Assembly (NCBI RefSeq): GCF_025165795.1
Contig: NZ_JAJAGO010000004.1
Location: 1-64,000, forward strand
DNA: 64,000 nucleotides
Direction of reading: 5' to 3'
Source: Streptomyces gossypii
GTDB lineage: Bacteria; Actinomycetota; Actinomycetes; Streptomycetales; Streptomycetaceae
Under the pieces are notes generated by a model. That model had not been told where the DNA came from. It ran no database searches and was given only the letters and a program-made list of their open reading frames with translations. A program made the translations under genes and the position numbers. Shown piece after piece: positions 56,096 to 63,381 of the stretch; positions within the stretch are counted from its first letter, which is position 1, and every line of letters begins with the position of its first letter.

Positions 56096-56326
56096 CTACC
56101 GCGGGTCGACCCGCGCGGCTCGGGAGCGGCGCAGGTAGTACAAGGCCATGTTGGAGGTGAGCCCGGCCAGCAGCAGCCAGACGACGCCCAGCCAGCTGCC
56201 GTTGACGAAGGAGATCACCGAGGCGACCACGGCGAGCACGCAGAGGACCGTGACGTAGAGGGCGATACCACGAGGAAGGCGGGACGACGGCCGGGACGAC
56301 GGCGACGACAGCGGGGCGGCGGGCAT
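56096..56326 (-). CDS. Small two-helix membrane protein
   Basis: This protein of about 76 residues has a Ser/Pro-rich start and two hydrophobic helices (about 22-40 and 44-64), ending R-R-S-R-A-A-R-V-D-P-R. The ATG at 56326 with GGAG upstream is chosen; an in-frame ATG at 56386 would add 20 residues. The function is unknown. It stands alone between the toxin cassette and the F420 reductase gene. Confidence 0.6.
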   Translation of the reverse strand: MPAAPLSSPSSRPSSRLPRGIALYVTVLCVLAVVASVISFVNGSWLGVVWLLLAGLTSNMALYYLRRSRAARVDPR

Positions 56327-56430
56327 GGGGGCGGGCTCCAGTCGGCGGTGCGGGCGGGTGGACGTGCTGCCGCCATTCTCCCCCATGCCGCCCGGCCCCC
56401 AGATGTCGGTGAGGCTCAGCTCGCTGGGGC

Positions 56431-57129
56431 TCAGATGTCGGTGAGCCGGACGCCCGCGTGCGCGCTATAGCGGCGGTTCACGGAGATCAGGTTGGCGACG
56501 AGCGACTCGACCTGGTGCGCGTTGCGCAGCCGACCGGCGAAGACGCCCCGCATGCCGGTGATGCGTCCGGCCAGCGCCTGCACGATCTCGCAGTCCGCCC
56601 GCACCTCGCCCAGCACCATCACGTCCGTCTCGATCTCCTCGATCTCGGGGTCGGAGAGCAGCACGGCCGAGAGGTGGTGGAAGGCCGCGGTCACCCGCGC
56701 GTCCGGGAGTATCGCGGCGGCCTGCTCGGCGGCGCTGCCCTCCGGCGGGGTCAGGGCGTAGGCGCCCTTCTTGTCGAACCCGAGCGGATTGACACAGTCG
56801 ACGACCAGCTTGCCGTCCAGCTCGGGCCGGACCGCCTCCAGCGTCTTCGCATGCCCGTCCCAGGGCACGGCCACGATCACCACGTCGGCGCGGCGCGCGC
56901 ACTCGGCGTTCTCGGCGCCCTCGATGCCGAGGCCCAGTTCGGCTGCCGCCTGCTGAGCGCGCTCGGCCACGCGCGAGCCGATGATCACCGACTGGCCCGC
57001 CCTTGCCAGCCGGTAGGCGAGCCCGCGTCCCTGGTCTCCGGTGCCGCCGAGCACACCGACGGTCAGCCCGGAGACGTCCGGGAGGTCCCAGGGGTCCTTC
57101 TTGGGTGCAGGTGCTGCGGGAGAAGTCAT
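56431..57129 (-). CDS. npdG: F420H2:NADP+ oxidoreductase (NADPH-dependent F420 reductase)
   Basis: This 232-residue enzyme exchanges hydride between NADPH and coenzyme F420. The N-terminal Rossmann motif V-G-V-L-G-G-T-G-D-Q-G-R-G (about 24-36) and I-I-G-S-R with the NADP-selecting region near 50 match the family, as does V-D-C-V-N-P-L-G near 110. In Streptomyces F420 supports antibiotic biosynthesis and redox reactions. It is divergent from the MFS gene. Confidence 0.9.
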   Translation of the reverse strand: MTSPAAPAPKKDPWDLPDVSGLTVGVLGGTGDQGRGLAYRLARAGQSVIIGSRVAERAQQAAAELGLGIEGAENAECARRADVVIVAVPWDGHAKTLEAVRPELDGKLVVDCVNPLGFDKKGAYALTPPEGSAAEQAAAILPDARVTAAFHHLSAVLLSDPEIEEIETDVMVLGEVRADCEIVQALAGRITGMRGVFAGRLRNAHQVESLVANLISVNRRYSAHAGVRLTDI

Positions 57130-57230
57130 GGCAGTGATCCTGCCAGCCCGTACGGCCTCCCGCGCGGCCCGGCGGCAGTGAAGGTGATCACTCCGGGGCG
57201 GTCCTGCGGCGGGGCCGGCCCGATATTCGG

Positions 57231-57260
57231 TTGCTCCGGCCGTCCGGCGGGCGAAAGATT
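57231..57260 (+). promoter_or_regulatory. Promoter of a probably leaderless MFS gene
   Basis: TTGCTC (57231-57236) and AAGATT (57255-57260) are 18 bases apart. The -10 ends seven bases before the GTG start at 57268, and no ribosome binding site is present. Confidence 0.55.
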
Positions 57261-57267
57261 ACGGCTC

Positions 57268-58554
57268 GTGTCGTCGAAGCTGCGGGATCTGTTGCCCGAC
57301 CTCTCCCCGTGGCGCTCTTCGCGCGATTTCCGCCTGCTGTGGATCGCGGGGGCCGTCACCGTCTTCGGCAGCTTCCTCTCCTTCGTCGCGCTGCCCTTCC
57401 AGCTCAAGGAGCTGACCGGCTCGCCGGTGGCGGTCGGCGCGCTGGGTGCGGTGGAGCTGGCCCCGCTGATCGTCTTCGGGCTGTACGGGGGAGCGCTCGC
57501 GGATGCCGTCGACCGGCGCAAGATCATCCTCTGGAGCGAGTCCGCGCTCGGTGTCGTCGCGCTGGGCCTGCTGCTGAACACGCTGCTGCCGCAGCCGATG
57601 ATCTGGCCGCTGTATGTCGCGGGCGCGCTGACCAGCGCACTCGTAGGCATCCAGCGACCGGCACTGGACGCGATCATTCCGCGGATCGTCCCGCACAGCC
57701 AGCTCAGCGCCGCCGCCGCGCTGAACGCCCTGCGCTGGCAGATCGGAGGCGTCGCCGGACCGGCGCTTGCCGGAGTGCTCATCGCCTACGCCGGGCTGAA
57801 GACCGCCTACGCCCTCGACACCCTCACCTTCGCCGGGTCCGTCCTGCTGGGGCGAGGACTGGCCCCCTCCCCCGCCGCGCACGACGCGGAGAAACCCTCG
57901 CTGCGGGGCATCTGGGAGGGCGCCCGCTACGCCTGGAGCAGGAAGGAACTGCTGGGCACGTACGCAATCGACCTGTCGGCGATGCTCTTCGCCTTCCCGC
58001 TTGCGCTCTTCCCCTTCCTCGCGGACCAGCTCGACGCCGAATGGGCGCTGGGCCTGATGTACGCGACGCTGCCGCTGGGCGCCATGCTGGTGAGCGCGAC
58101 GAGCGGCTGGACGGGGCGCATACACCGGCACGGCCGGATGGTGGCCCTCTCCGCGGTGTGCTGGGGCGCCTCCATGGGGGTCGCCGGCCTGATGGGGAAC
58201 ATCTGGCTGGTGCTGCTCTTCCTCACCATCGCCGGCGGATTCGACATGGTCAGCGGCATCTTCCGTACGACGATGTGGAACCAGACGATCCCGGACGAGC
58301 TCCGCGGACGGCTGGCGGGCATCGAGCTGCTCTCGTACTCGGCCGGACCTCAGCTCGGTCAGCTGCGCTCGGGCGGCATGGCGGCGATGACCTCCGTCCG
58401 TACCTCGGTGTGGAGCGGCGGGGTGGTGTGCGTGGCGGCGGTGGGCCTGCTGGCCCTGGCGCTGCCGAAGCTGATGGCCTACGACGCACGCACCGACCCG
58501 CACGCCCGTACGCTGCGCGAACGCAAGGCGGGGGAGGCACCGGCGGAGGCGTAG
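57268..58554 (+). CDS. MFS transporter, EntS/DHA3-like exporter
   Basis: This 428-residue membrane protein has 12 predicted transmembrane segments. The MFS loop motif between helices 2 and 3 reads G-A-L-A-D-A-V-D-R-R-K. The opening S-R-D-F-R-L-L-W-I-A-G and the R-T-T-M-W-N-Q-T-I-P-D-E-L-R-G-R region resemble EntS-like exporters of siderophores or drugs. The GTG start is set by the leaderless promoter just upstream. Confidence 0.87.
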   Translation: MSSKLRDLLPDLSPWRSSRDFRLLWIAGAVTVFGSFLSFVALPFQLKELTGSPVAVGALGAVELAPLIVFGLYGGALADAVDRRKIILWSESALGVVALGLLLNTLLPQPMIWPLYVAGALTSALVGIQRPALDAIIPRIVPHSQLSAAAALNALRWQIGGVAGPALAGVLIAYAGLKTAYALDTLTFAGSVLLGRGLAPSPAAHDAEKPSLRGIWEGARYAWSRKELLGTYAIDLSAMLFAFPLALFPFLADQLDAEWALGLMYATLPLGAMLVSATSGWTGRIHRHGRMVALSAVCWGASMGVAGLMGNIWLVLLFLTIAGGFDMVSGIFRTTMWNQTIPDELRGRLAGIELLSYSAGPQLGQLRSGGMAAMTSVRTSVWSGGVVCVAAVGLLALALPKLMAYDARTDPHARTLRERKAGEAPAEA

Positions 58555-58569
58555 CGCGCCGGGGGACGA

Positions 58570-58806
58570 TCAGTCGTCGTCCTCTGCCGCCGCGCGGCGC
58601 GAGGCGTCATGCCAGCGGGAGTCGGTCTCCCACTGCAGATTGCGCTCGTGCGCGGTCTCCATCGCGTGGGCCGCCTCCTCCCGGCTCGCGTAGGGGCCGA
58701 AGCGGTCCTTGCCAGGGCATTCGGGGCCCTCCTCGACCTTCTGGTGCTCCAGGCAGTAGAACCATTCGCCGGGCTTGCCGACCGTCTTGCGTTTGAACAG
58801 GGCCAT
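58570..58806 (-). CDS. Conserved small hypothetical protein with a Cys/His-containing centre
   Basis: This 78-residue protein starts M-A-L-F-K-R-K. It has C-L-E-H near 20 and E-C-P-G near 32, so a C-x2-H...C arrangement could bind metal, but the spacing is not a known finger. A helical, acidic C-terminus (A-A-A-E-D-D-D) follows. GGGGAG precedes the ATG. Similar small proteins occur widely in Streptomyces next to methionine aminopeptidase. The function is unknown. Confidence 0.7.
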   Translation of the reverse strand: MALFKRKTVGKPGEWFYCLEHQKVEEGPECPGKDRFGPYASREEAAHAMETAHERNLQWETDSRWHDASRRAAAEDDD

Positions 58807-58881
58807 GCTCCCCATGCTCCCCCAGAGCAAGGCCCCGGACCACTCCCGCGCGGGCCGGGCACCCCGTTCCGGTCGCAGCAC

Positions 58882-58887
58882 TAGACT
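58882..58887 (+). promoter_or_regulatory. -10 box of a probably leaderless map gene
   Basis: TAGACT ends seven bases before the ATG at 58895, with no ribosome binding site in between. Confidence 0.6.
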
Positions 58888-58894
58888 CGCGGTC

Positions 58895-59752
58895 ATGTCA
58901 GGCCAGCCAATTCTCGTACCCGGCACGCTCACCCCTCCGCGCACGGTGCCGTCCTCGATCCCTCGCCCGGAATACGTCGGCCGCAAGGCCCCCGCCCCGT
59001 ACACCGGGCCCGCGGTGCAGGACGCGGAGACCATCGAGCGGATGCGGGTCGCGGGCCGTGTCGCGGCGCGGGCGATGGCGGAGGCCGCCCAGTACATCGC
59101 GCCCGGGGTGACCACGGACAAGCTCGACGAGATCGCGCACACCTACCTCTGCGACCACGGGGCGTATCCGTCCACCCTCGGCTACCGGCAGTTCCCGAAG
59201 TCGCTGTGCTCCTCCGTGAACGAGGTCATCTGCCACGGCATCCCGGACTCCACCGTGCTGCGCGACGGCGACATCGTGAATCTGGATGTGACCGCGTTTC
59301 TCGGCGGTGTGCACGGGGACAACAACGCGACCTATCTGTGCGGCGAGGTCGAGGAGGAGTCGCGGCTGCTCGTGGAGCGGACGCGCGAATCCCTGAACCG
59401 TGCGATCAAGGCGGTCCGGCCGGGGCGCCAGATCAATGTGATCGGCCGGGTCATCGAGTCGTACGCCAAGCGCTTCGGTTACGGCGTGGTCCGTGACTTC
59501 ACCGGGCACGGCGTCCACACCGCCTTCCACTCCGGACTGGTCGTCCCGCACTACGACGACGAGCGGGCCACCACGGTGATCGAGCCGGGGATGACCTTCA
59601 CCATCGAGCCGATGCTGACCCTTGGCACCTATGAGTGGGACATGTGGGACGACGGCTGGACGGTCGTCACCAGGGACCGCAAACGGTCGGCGCAGTTCGA
59701 GCACACGCTGCTGGTCACCGCGACCGGGACGGAGATCCTCACGCTGCCCTGA
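58895..59752 (+). CDS. map: Type I methionine aminopeptidase
   Basis: This 285-residue cytoplasmic metalloprotease removes the initiator methionine. The metal ligands D131, D142, H205, E238 and E269 and the histidine H114 are all present at the positions seen in the mycobacterial MetAP1c enzyme. An N-terminal extension of about 40 residues with [11 protein letters not shown] is the actinobacterial ribosome-binding type. The ATG is set by the leaderless promoter; no ribosome site is seen. Confidence 0.95.
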   Translation: MSGQPILVPGTLTPPRTVPSSIPRPEYVGRKAPAPYTGPAVQDAETIERMRVAGRVAARAMAEAAQYIAPGVTTDKLDEIAHTYLCDHGAYPSTLGYRQFPKSLCSSVNEVICHGIPDSTVLRDGDIVNLDVTAFLGGVHGDNNATYLCGEVEEESRLLVERTRESLNRAIKAVRPGRQINVIGRVIESYAKRFGYGVVRDFTGHGVHTAFHSGLVVPHYDDERATTVIEPGMTFTIEPMLTLGTYEWDMWDDGWTVVTRDRKRSAQFEHTLLVTATGTEILTLP

Positions 59753-59837
59753 CCTGGGGCGGGTGCACCGGGTACGGCGTCGGGGATTCGGGTGCCGCGA
59801 GCAGGGAACTTGCCGACAGTGCGTCGGCAAACCATTG

Positions 59838-59855
59838 ACTTAGGTAAGCCTAAGT
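59838..59855. promoter_or_regulatory. Iron box overlapping the heme oxygenase promoter
   Basis: ACTTAGG-TAAG-CCTAAGT is a perfect 18-bp palindrome of DmdR/IdeR type. It overlaps a -35 TTGACT (59835-59840) and precedes a -10-like GAGTAT (59858-59863), so iron-loaded regulator would block transcription. Confidence 0.85.
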
Positions 59856-59952
59856 AAGAGTATCGGTCCAGCGTCGGCTTCCCGTCGGCGCCTCCCCTGC
59901 CCCACGTCCCCCGTTCCCCGTGCTCCCCGCATCGCTTCCCCGGAGGACCGCC

Positions 59953-60624
59953 ATGGCCGCGTCCGATCCCGCACGCACCCCGTTCTCCACCCTGATCCGC
60001 ACCGCCTCGCACGAGCAGCACACCGAGGCCGAGTCCACGTCCTTCATGGCCGACCTGCTCGGCGGGCGGCTCGGCGTGGACGCGTACCGGCGCTACACCG
60101 AGCAGTTGTGGTTCCTCTACACGGCGCTGGAGGAGGCCGCCGGTCCGCTGGCCGACAACCCGGTCGCAGGGCCGTTCATACGCACCGGCCTCTTCCGCCT
60201 GCCCGCCCTGGAGCGCGATCTCGACCACCTCCACGGGCGGTCCGGCTGGCGTACGGAGATACGGCCCCTCCCCGCCACGCGCGCCTACGCCGCCCGCGTC
60301 TCCCAGGTCGCCCGCGACTGGCCCGGCGGCTATGTCGCCCACCACTACACCCGCTATCTCGGTGACCTCTCCGGCGGCCAGATCATCCGGGGCAAGGCGG
60401 AGCGGACCTGGGGCTTCACGCGCAAGGGAGACGGGGTGCGCTTCTATGTCTTCGAGCAGATCGGCAACCCCGCGGCGTTCAAGCGGGACTACCGCGAGCG
60501 GCTGGACGAACTGGCGGCGGACGACCTGGAGAAGCAGCGCGTCGTGGACGAGTGCAAGCGGGCCTTCGCACTCAACACCGCGGTCTTCCGGGAGTTGGGC
60601 GAGCAGTTCCCCTTGAGCGCCTGA
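59953..60624 (+). CDS. Heme oxygenase, HmuO type
   Basis: This 223-residue cytoplasmic enzyme cleaves heme to biliverdin, carbon monoxide and iron. The proximal ligand aligns to H23 (H-T-E-A-E-S-T-S-F-M). The distal-helix signature Y-L-G-D-L-S-G-G-Q-I-I-R-G near 137-149 is intact. GGAGG precedes the ATG. The iron box upstream shows it is an iron-limitation gene for using external heme. No heme transporter is adjacent in the window. Confidence 0.94.
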   Translation: MAASDPARTPFSTLIRTASHEQHTEAESTSFMADLLGGRLGVDAYRRYTEQLWFLYTALEEAAGPLADNPVAGPFIRTGLFRLPALERDLDHLHGRSGWRTEIRPLPATRAYAARVSQVARDWPGGYVAHHYTRYLGDLSGGQIIRGKAERTWGFTRKGDGVRFYVFEQIGNPAAFKRDYRERLDELAADDLEKQRVVDECKRAFALNTAVFRELGEQFPLSA

Positions 60625-60648
60625 GGCGGAGCGCTCCCGGGCAGCAGC

Positions 60649-60664
60649 CCGCCCGGCCGGGCGG
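60649..60664. terminator. GC palindrome between heme oxygenase and rppA
   Basis: CCGCCCGGCCGGGCGG is a perfect 16-bp palindrome in the 43-base gap between the converging genes. It might serve as a two-way terminator, although it has almost no loop. Confidence 0.4.
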
Positions 60665-60667
60665 CCC

Positions 60668-61828
60668 TCAGGGCACCACCGCGGGCTCCGGCGCGCCCGC
60701 CCATCGCCCGAGTGCGACCTCCGCGGTGATGCCGGGCCCGAATCCGGCGATCAGCCCTCGCGCGGACTCCGGGACCCCGCCCTCCGCGAAGAGCCGGGCC
60801 AGCGCGTCGAAGACGACCGAACTGGCGACGTTCCCGTACTCGGTGAGCGTGGCCCGGCTGAAGCGGAACATCTCCGGCGCGACGCCGAGATACAGGCACA
60901 GGTCGTCCAGAATGCGCGGCCCGCCCGCGTGCACGATGAAGAAATCCAGCACCGAGACGTCCCAGCCGTGCTGCTTCGTCAGCGACCGCAGGGCCGGGGC
61001 GAGCATCTCCATGGTGCCGGGGACCCGCTTGTCGAGGAGGAAGTGGAAGCCGGTGTCACGCACCGCGTAGGAGATCCACTCCTCGGTGCCCGGGACCAGA
61101 TGGGAACCGTTGCGCTCCAGCCGGATGCCCACGCCGCCCCGGCCGCGCACGACCGCCGCCGAAAGCGCGTCACCGAAGAGGCCGTTCGACAGGAGGGAGC
61201 CGACTCCCAGGTCCGTCGGCTGGTAGAGGAGCGAGCAGAACTCGCAGGAGACGATGAGGACGTTCGCCTCCGGGTACGCCATGCAGAAGTCGTGCGCCCG
61301 GCTGATGGCCGCACCGCCCGCCGCGCAGCCGAGCTGGGCGATGGGCAGCTGCCTCGTCTCCGGCCGGAAGCCCATGGTGTTGATCATCCAGGCGGTCAGC
61401 GAGGGCATCATGAAGCCGGTGCAGGACACATAGATGATCAGGTCGATCTCGTCCGGCTCCAACTCGGCGTGGCCCAGCGCCCCGTTGACGACACCGGGCA
61501 CCCGGGCTTTGGCCTCGCTCTCGTAGAGCAGATTGCGGACCTCGAAGCCGGGATGGCGGAGCGTCACGTCCAGCGGCTGCACGAGACGACGGGTGCGGAC
61601 GCCGGTGTTCTCGATCAGCCGCAGCGCCAGGCCGAGCTGCGGGTGCCGTGGGTGTATCTCCCGCGCCAGCTGCAGAGTCTGCTCCTGCGTGACCACATGC
61701 TCCGGTACGGCGACCGCTGGCCGGCACAGGGTGGGCGCGGGGCGGACTTCTCCACCGGCACCGGCCGCTGCCCTCACCAGGTCACCGGCAGTGCCAGCGG
61801 ATGCCGCCAGATCGACGTCGTGTTCCAT
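60668..61828 (-). CDS. rppA: RppA-type type III polyketide synthase (1,3,6,8-tetrahydroxynaphthalene synthase)
   Basis: This 386-residue chalcone-synthase-fold enzyme condenses five malonyl-CoA to tetrahydroxynaphthalene, precursor of flaviolin and melanin-like pigment. The catalytic triad is C168 (L-G-C-A-A-G-G), His near 308 (I-V-H-A-G-G-P) and Asn near 341 (T-E-Y-G-N-V-A). The substrate pocket segment Y-V-S-C-T-G-F-M-M-P-S is typical of RppA. The start is uncertain: ATG 61828 has GAGG five bases upstream and overlaps the P450 gene by 55 bases. A GTG at 61777, overlapping the P450 stop (GTGA), gives a 369-residue form close to the usual length. It follows the P450 gene on the same strand. 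Confidence 0.93.
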   Translation of the reverse strand: MEHDVDLAASAGTAGDLVRAAAGAGGEVRPAPTLCRPAVAVPEHVVTQEQTLQLAREIHPRHPQLGLALRLIENTGVRTRRLVQPLDVTLRHPGFEVRNLLYESEAKARVPGVVNGALGHAELEPDEIDLIIYVSCTGFMMPSLTAWMINTMGFRPETRQLPIAQLGCAAGGAAISRAHDFCMAYPEANVLIVSCEFCSLLYQPTDLGVGSLLSNGLFGDALSAAVVRGRGGVGIRLERNGSHLVPGTEEWISYAVRDTGFHFLLDKRVPGTMEMLAPALRSLTKQHGWDVSVLDFFIVHAGGPRILDDLCLYLGVAPEMFRFSRATLTEYGNVASSVVFDALARLFAEGGVPESARGLIAGFGPGITAEVALGRWAGAPEPAVVP

Positions 61829-62979
61829 TGCACCTCGGCGGGCGGGACCGCGAGACGCAGGCCGGGAAAGCGCTCCAGCAGGGTGCCCAGGGCCACTTCG
61901 AGCTCCATTTCGGCGAGCGGCGCCCCAAGGCAGTGGTGCGCGCCCCAGCCGAAGGTCATATGGCCGGTGGCGGACCGCTCCAAGTCCAGCTCGTCCGGGC
62001 GCTCGAACTTGGCGGGGTCGCGGTTGGCGGTGAGATAGGAGACGTGGACGACATCGCCCTCGCGGATGGTGACACCGCCCAACTCGACGTCCTCGGTGGC
62101 GATCCGCGGAATTCCCACCCCCTTGCGGAAGGGGATGAACCGCAGCATCTCCTGGAGCGCGCGCGGCAGCAGCTCCGGGCGTTCGCGCAGTGCGGAGCGC
62201 ACCTTTGGACGGGTGAGCACGGTGTAGGCCAGATTGCCGATCTCGTAAGTTGTGGTGTCCTGGCCGGTGATGAGCAGCACCATCGCCATGACGGCCAGCT
62301 CCTGCTCGTCGAGGAGGTCCGCGCCGTCACGGGCGGTCGCCAGCGTACTGATCAGGTCGTCGCCGGGGGAACGGCGCCGCTGGGCCGACAACTCGGTGAA
62401 GTATGAGCGCAGTTCGGCCTTGGCGACCACTGCGGCGTCCTTGCTCGCCGCACCGATGTTCATCATCGTCAGGGCGCGGGTGCGCAGGCCGGGCCGGTCC
62501 GCCTCGGGGATGTCGAGGACTTCGCAGATCGTGGTCAGCGGCAGTGGCGCTGCCAACTGCGCGATCAGGTCGGGCTGTTCGCCGGACTCGGCAATGCGCT
62601 CCAGCAGTGCGTTCACCACGCTCTGGGTGTGCGACCGCATGCGGTCGACCTGCCGGGCGGTGAACCCCTTGGCGACCAGGCCACGCAGGCGGCTGCTGAC
62701 CGGCGGATCCATCAGATTGATCGCCTCGGACTGGACGATCGGCGCGGGCGTCATGCGCGGGAAATCCCGGCCGGCCACGGCGCTCCGGCTGAAGCGGCGG
62801 TCCGTGGTGACGGTACGCACGTCGTCGTACTTGGTGACGAGCCACGCCTCACCCTCGCCGTACGGCATGCGGATACGGGCGACAGGCTCCTCGGTCAGCA
62901 ACCTCTTGAGCAACGGGTCGAATTCGAGGGCCCGTGCGAAATCGAACGGACAGGACCACACGGCATCGGCGACATCCAC
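61774..62979 (-). CDS. Cytochrome P450 (P450mel/CYP158-like) of the pigment pathway
   Basis: This 401-residue soluble heme monooxygenase has the heme-binding loop F-G-W-G-A-H-H-C-L-G with C350 as axial ligand. The I-helix reads L-L-I-T-G-Q-D-T-T, and the K-helix E-x-x-R is in A-L-Q-E-M-L-R. In known pathways a P450 next to RppA couples naphthoquinone units into dimers or trimers that form pigment. The GTG at 62979 is chosen because GGAG lies seven bases upstream and the protein then opens like CYP158 enzymes. A longer in-frame start at 63087 would add a Cys/Trp-rich stretch unlike the family. Confidence 0.9.
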   Translation of the reverse strand: MDVADAVWSCPFDFARALEFDPLLKRLLTEEPVARIRMPYGEGEAWLVTKYDDVRTVTTDRRFSRSAVAGRDFPRMTPAPIVQSEAINLMDPPVSSRLRGLVAKGFTARQVDRMRSHTQSVVNALLERIAESGEQPDLIAQLAAPLPLTTICEVLDIPEADRPGLRTRALTMMNIGAASKDAAVVAKAELRSYFTELSAQRRRSPGDDLISTLATARDGADLLDEQELAVMAMVLLITGQDTTTYEIGNLAYTVLTRPKVRSALRERPELLPRALQEMLRFIPFRKGVGIPRIATEDVELGGVTIREGDVVHVSYLTANRDPAKFERPDELDLERSATGHMTFGWGAHHCLGAPLAEMELEVALGTLLERFPGLRLAVPPAEVQWNTTSIWRHPLALPVTW

Positions 62980-63074
62980 GGCGGAGCTCCAGGACACAGG
63001 GACGGAGGGACGGAGACCGGCAAGCGGATCGGCCGGGCAGGCCCTTCCTCCCCACGCGGGAGCTGAACACTCAC

Positions 63075-63323
63075 TCATACGCCACAATTAGCTGATTTGA
63101 GTGAATAGTCCGAGAGGATATTCGGCACCCGTGCCCGCCGCCCGGAGGGGGCGACGGCCGCGCCGGCCAACAGGCCGGTGGTGGGGATGCCCGAGCCGCC
63201 GGTGTCGGTACCACCGGTGTCCGTACCACCGGTATCCGTACCACCTGAACCGGCGCCCGGGAGCTGCGCGTTCTCGTCCACGGAGACGGTGGCGGTCGCC
63301 GGCCGGATCGCGCTGGAGGGCAC
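63075..63323 (-). pseudogene. Possible remnant of a wall-anchored or secreted repeat protein
   Basis: An 82-codon frame from a GTG at 63323 (GGAGGA just upstream) reads an E-N-A-Q-L-P-G-A-G start, then G-G-T-D-T repeats, then G-I-P-T-T-G-L-L-A-G-A-A-V-A and a basic tail. This resembles the C-terminus of a sortase-substrate-like surface protein (L-P-x-T-G-like I-P-T-T-G followed by a hydrophobic run). The hydrophobic part is cut short and the mature body is missing. I treat it as a likely decayed fragment. Confidence 0.3.
63196..63240. repeat. Three 15-bp tandem repeats
   Basis: Units CCGCCGGTGTCGGTA, CCACCGGTGTCCGTA and CCACCGGTATCCGTA differ by one or two bases. The period of 15 keeps reading frame and encodes G-G-T-D-T on the minus strand. 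Confidence 0.9.
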
Positions 63324-63381
63324 GCTCCTCCGTGCCTGAAGGGGGCTGCCCCGAGCGCACGGGGTCTGCGAAGCTGGGCCG

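Larger units (their letters stand above)
62980..63381. other. Intergenic region between P450 and aldo-keto reductase genes
   Basis: About 400 bases hold a CACTCA...TGAGTG inverted repeat (63072-63103) near the probable P450 promoter. They also hold a 15-bp tandem repeat (63196-63240) and a possible gene remnant on the minus strand. Confidence 0.6.
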
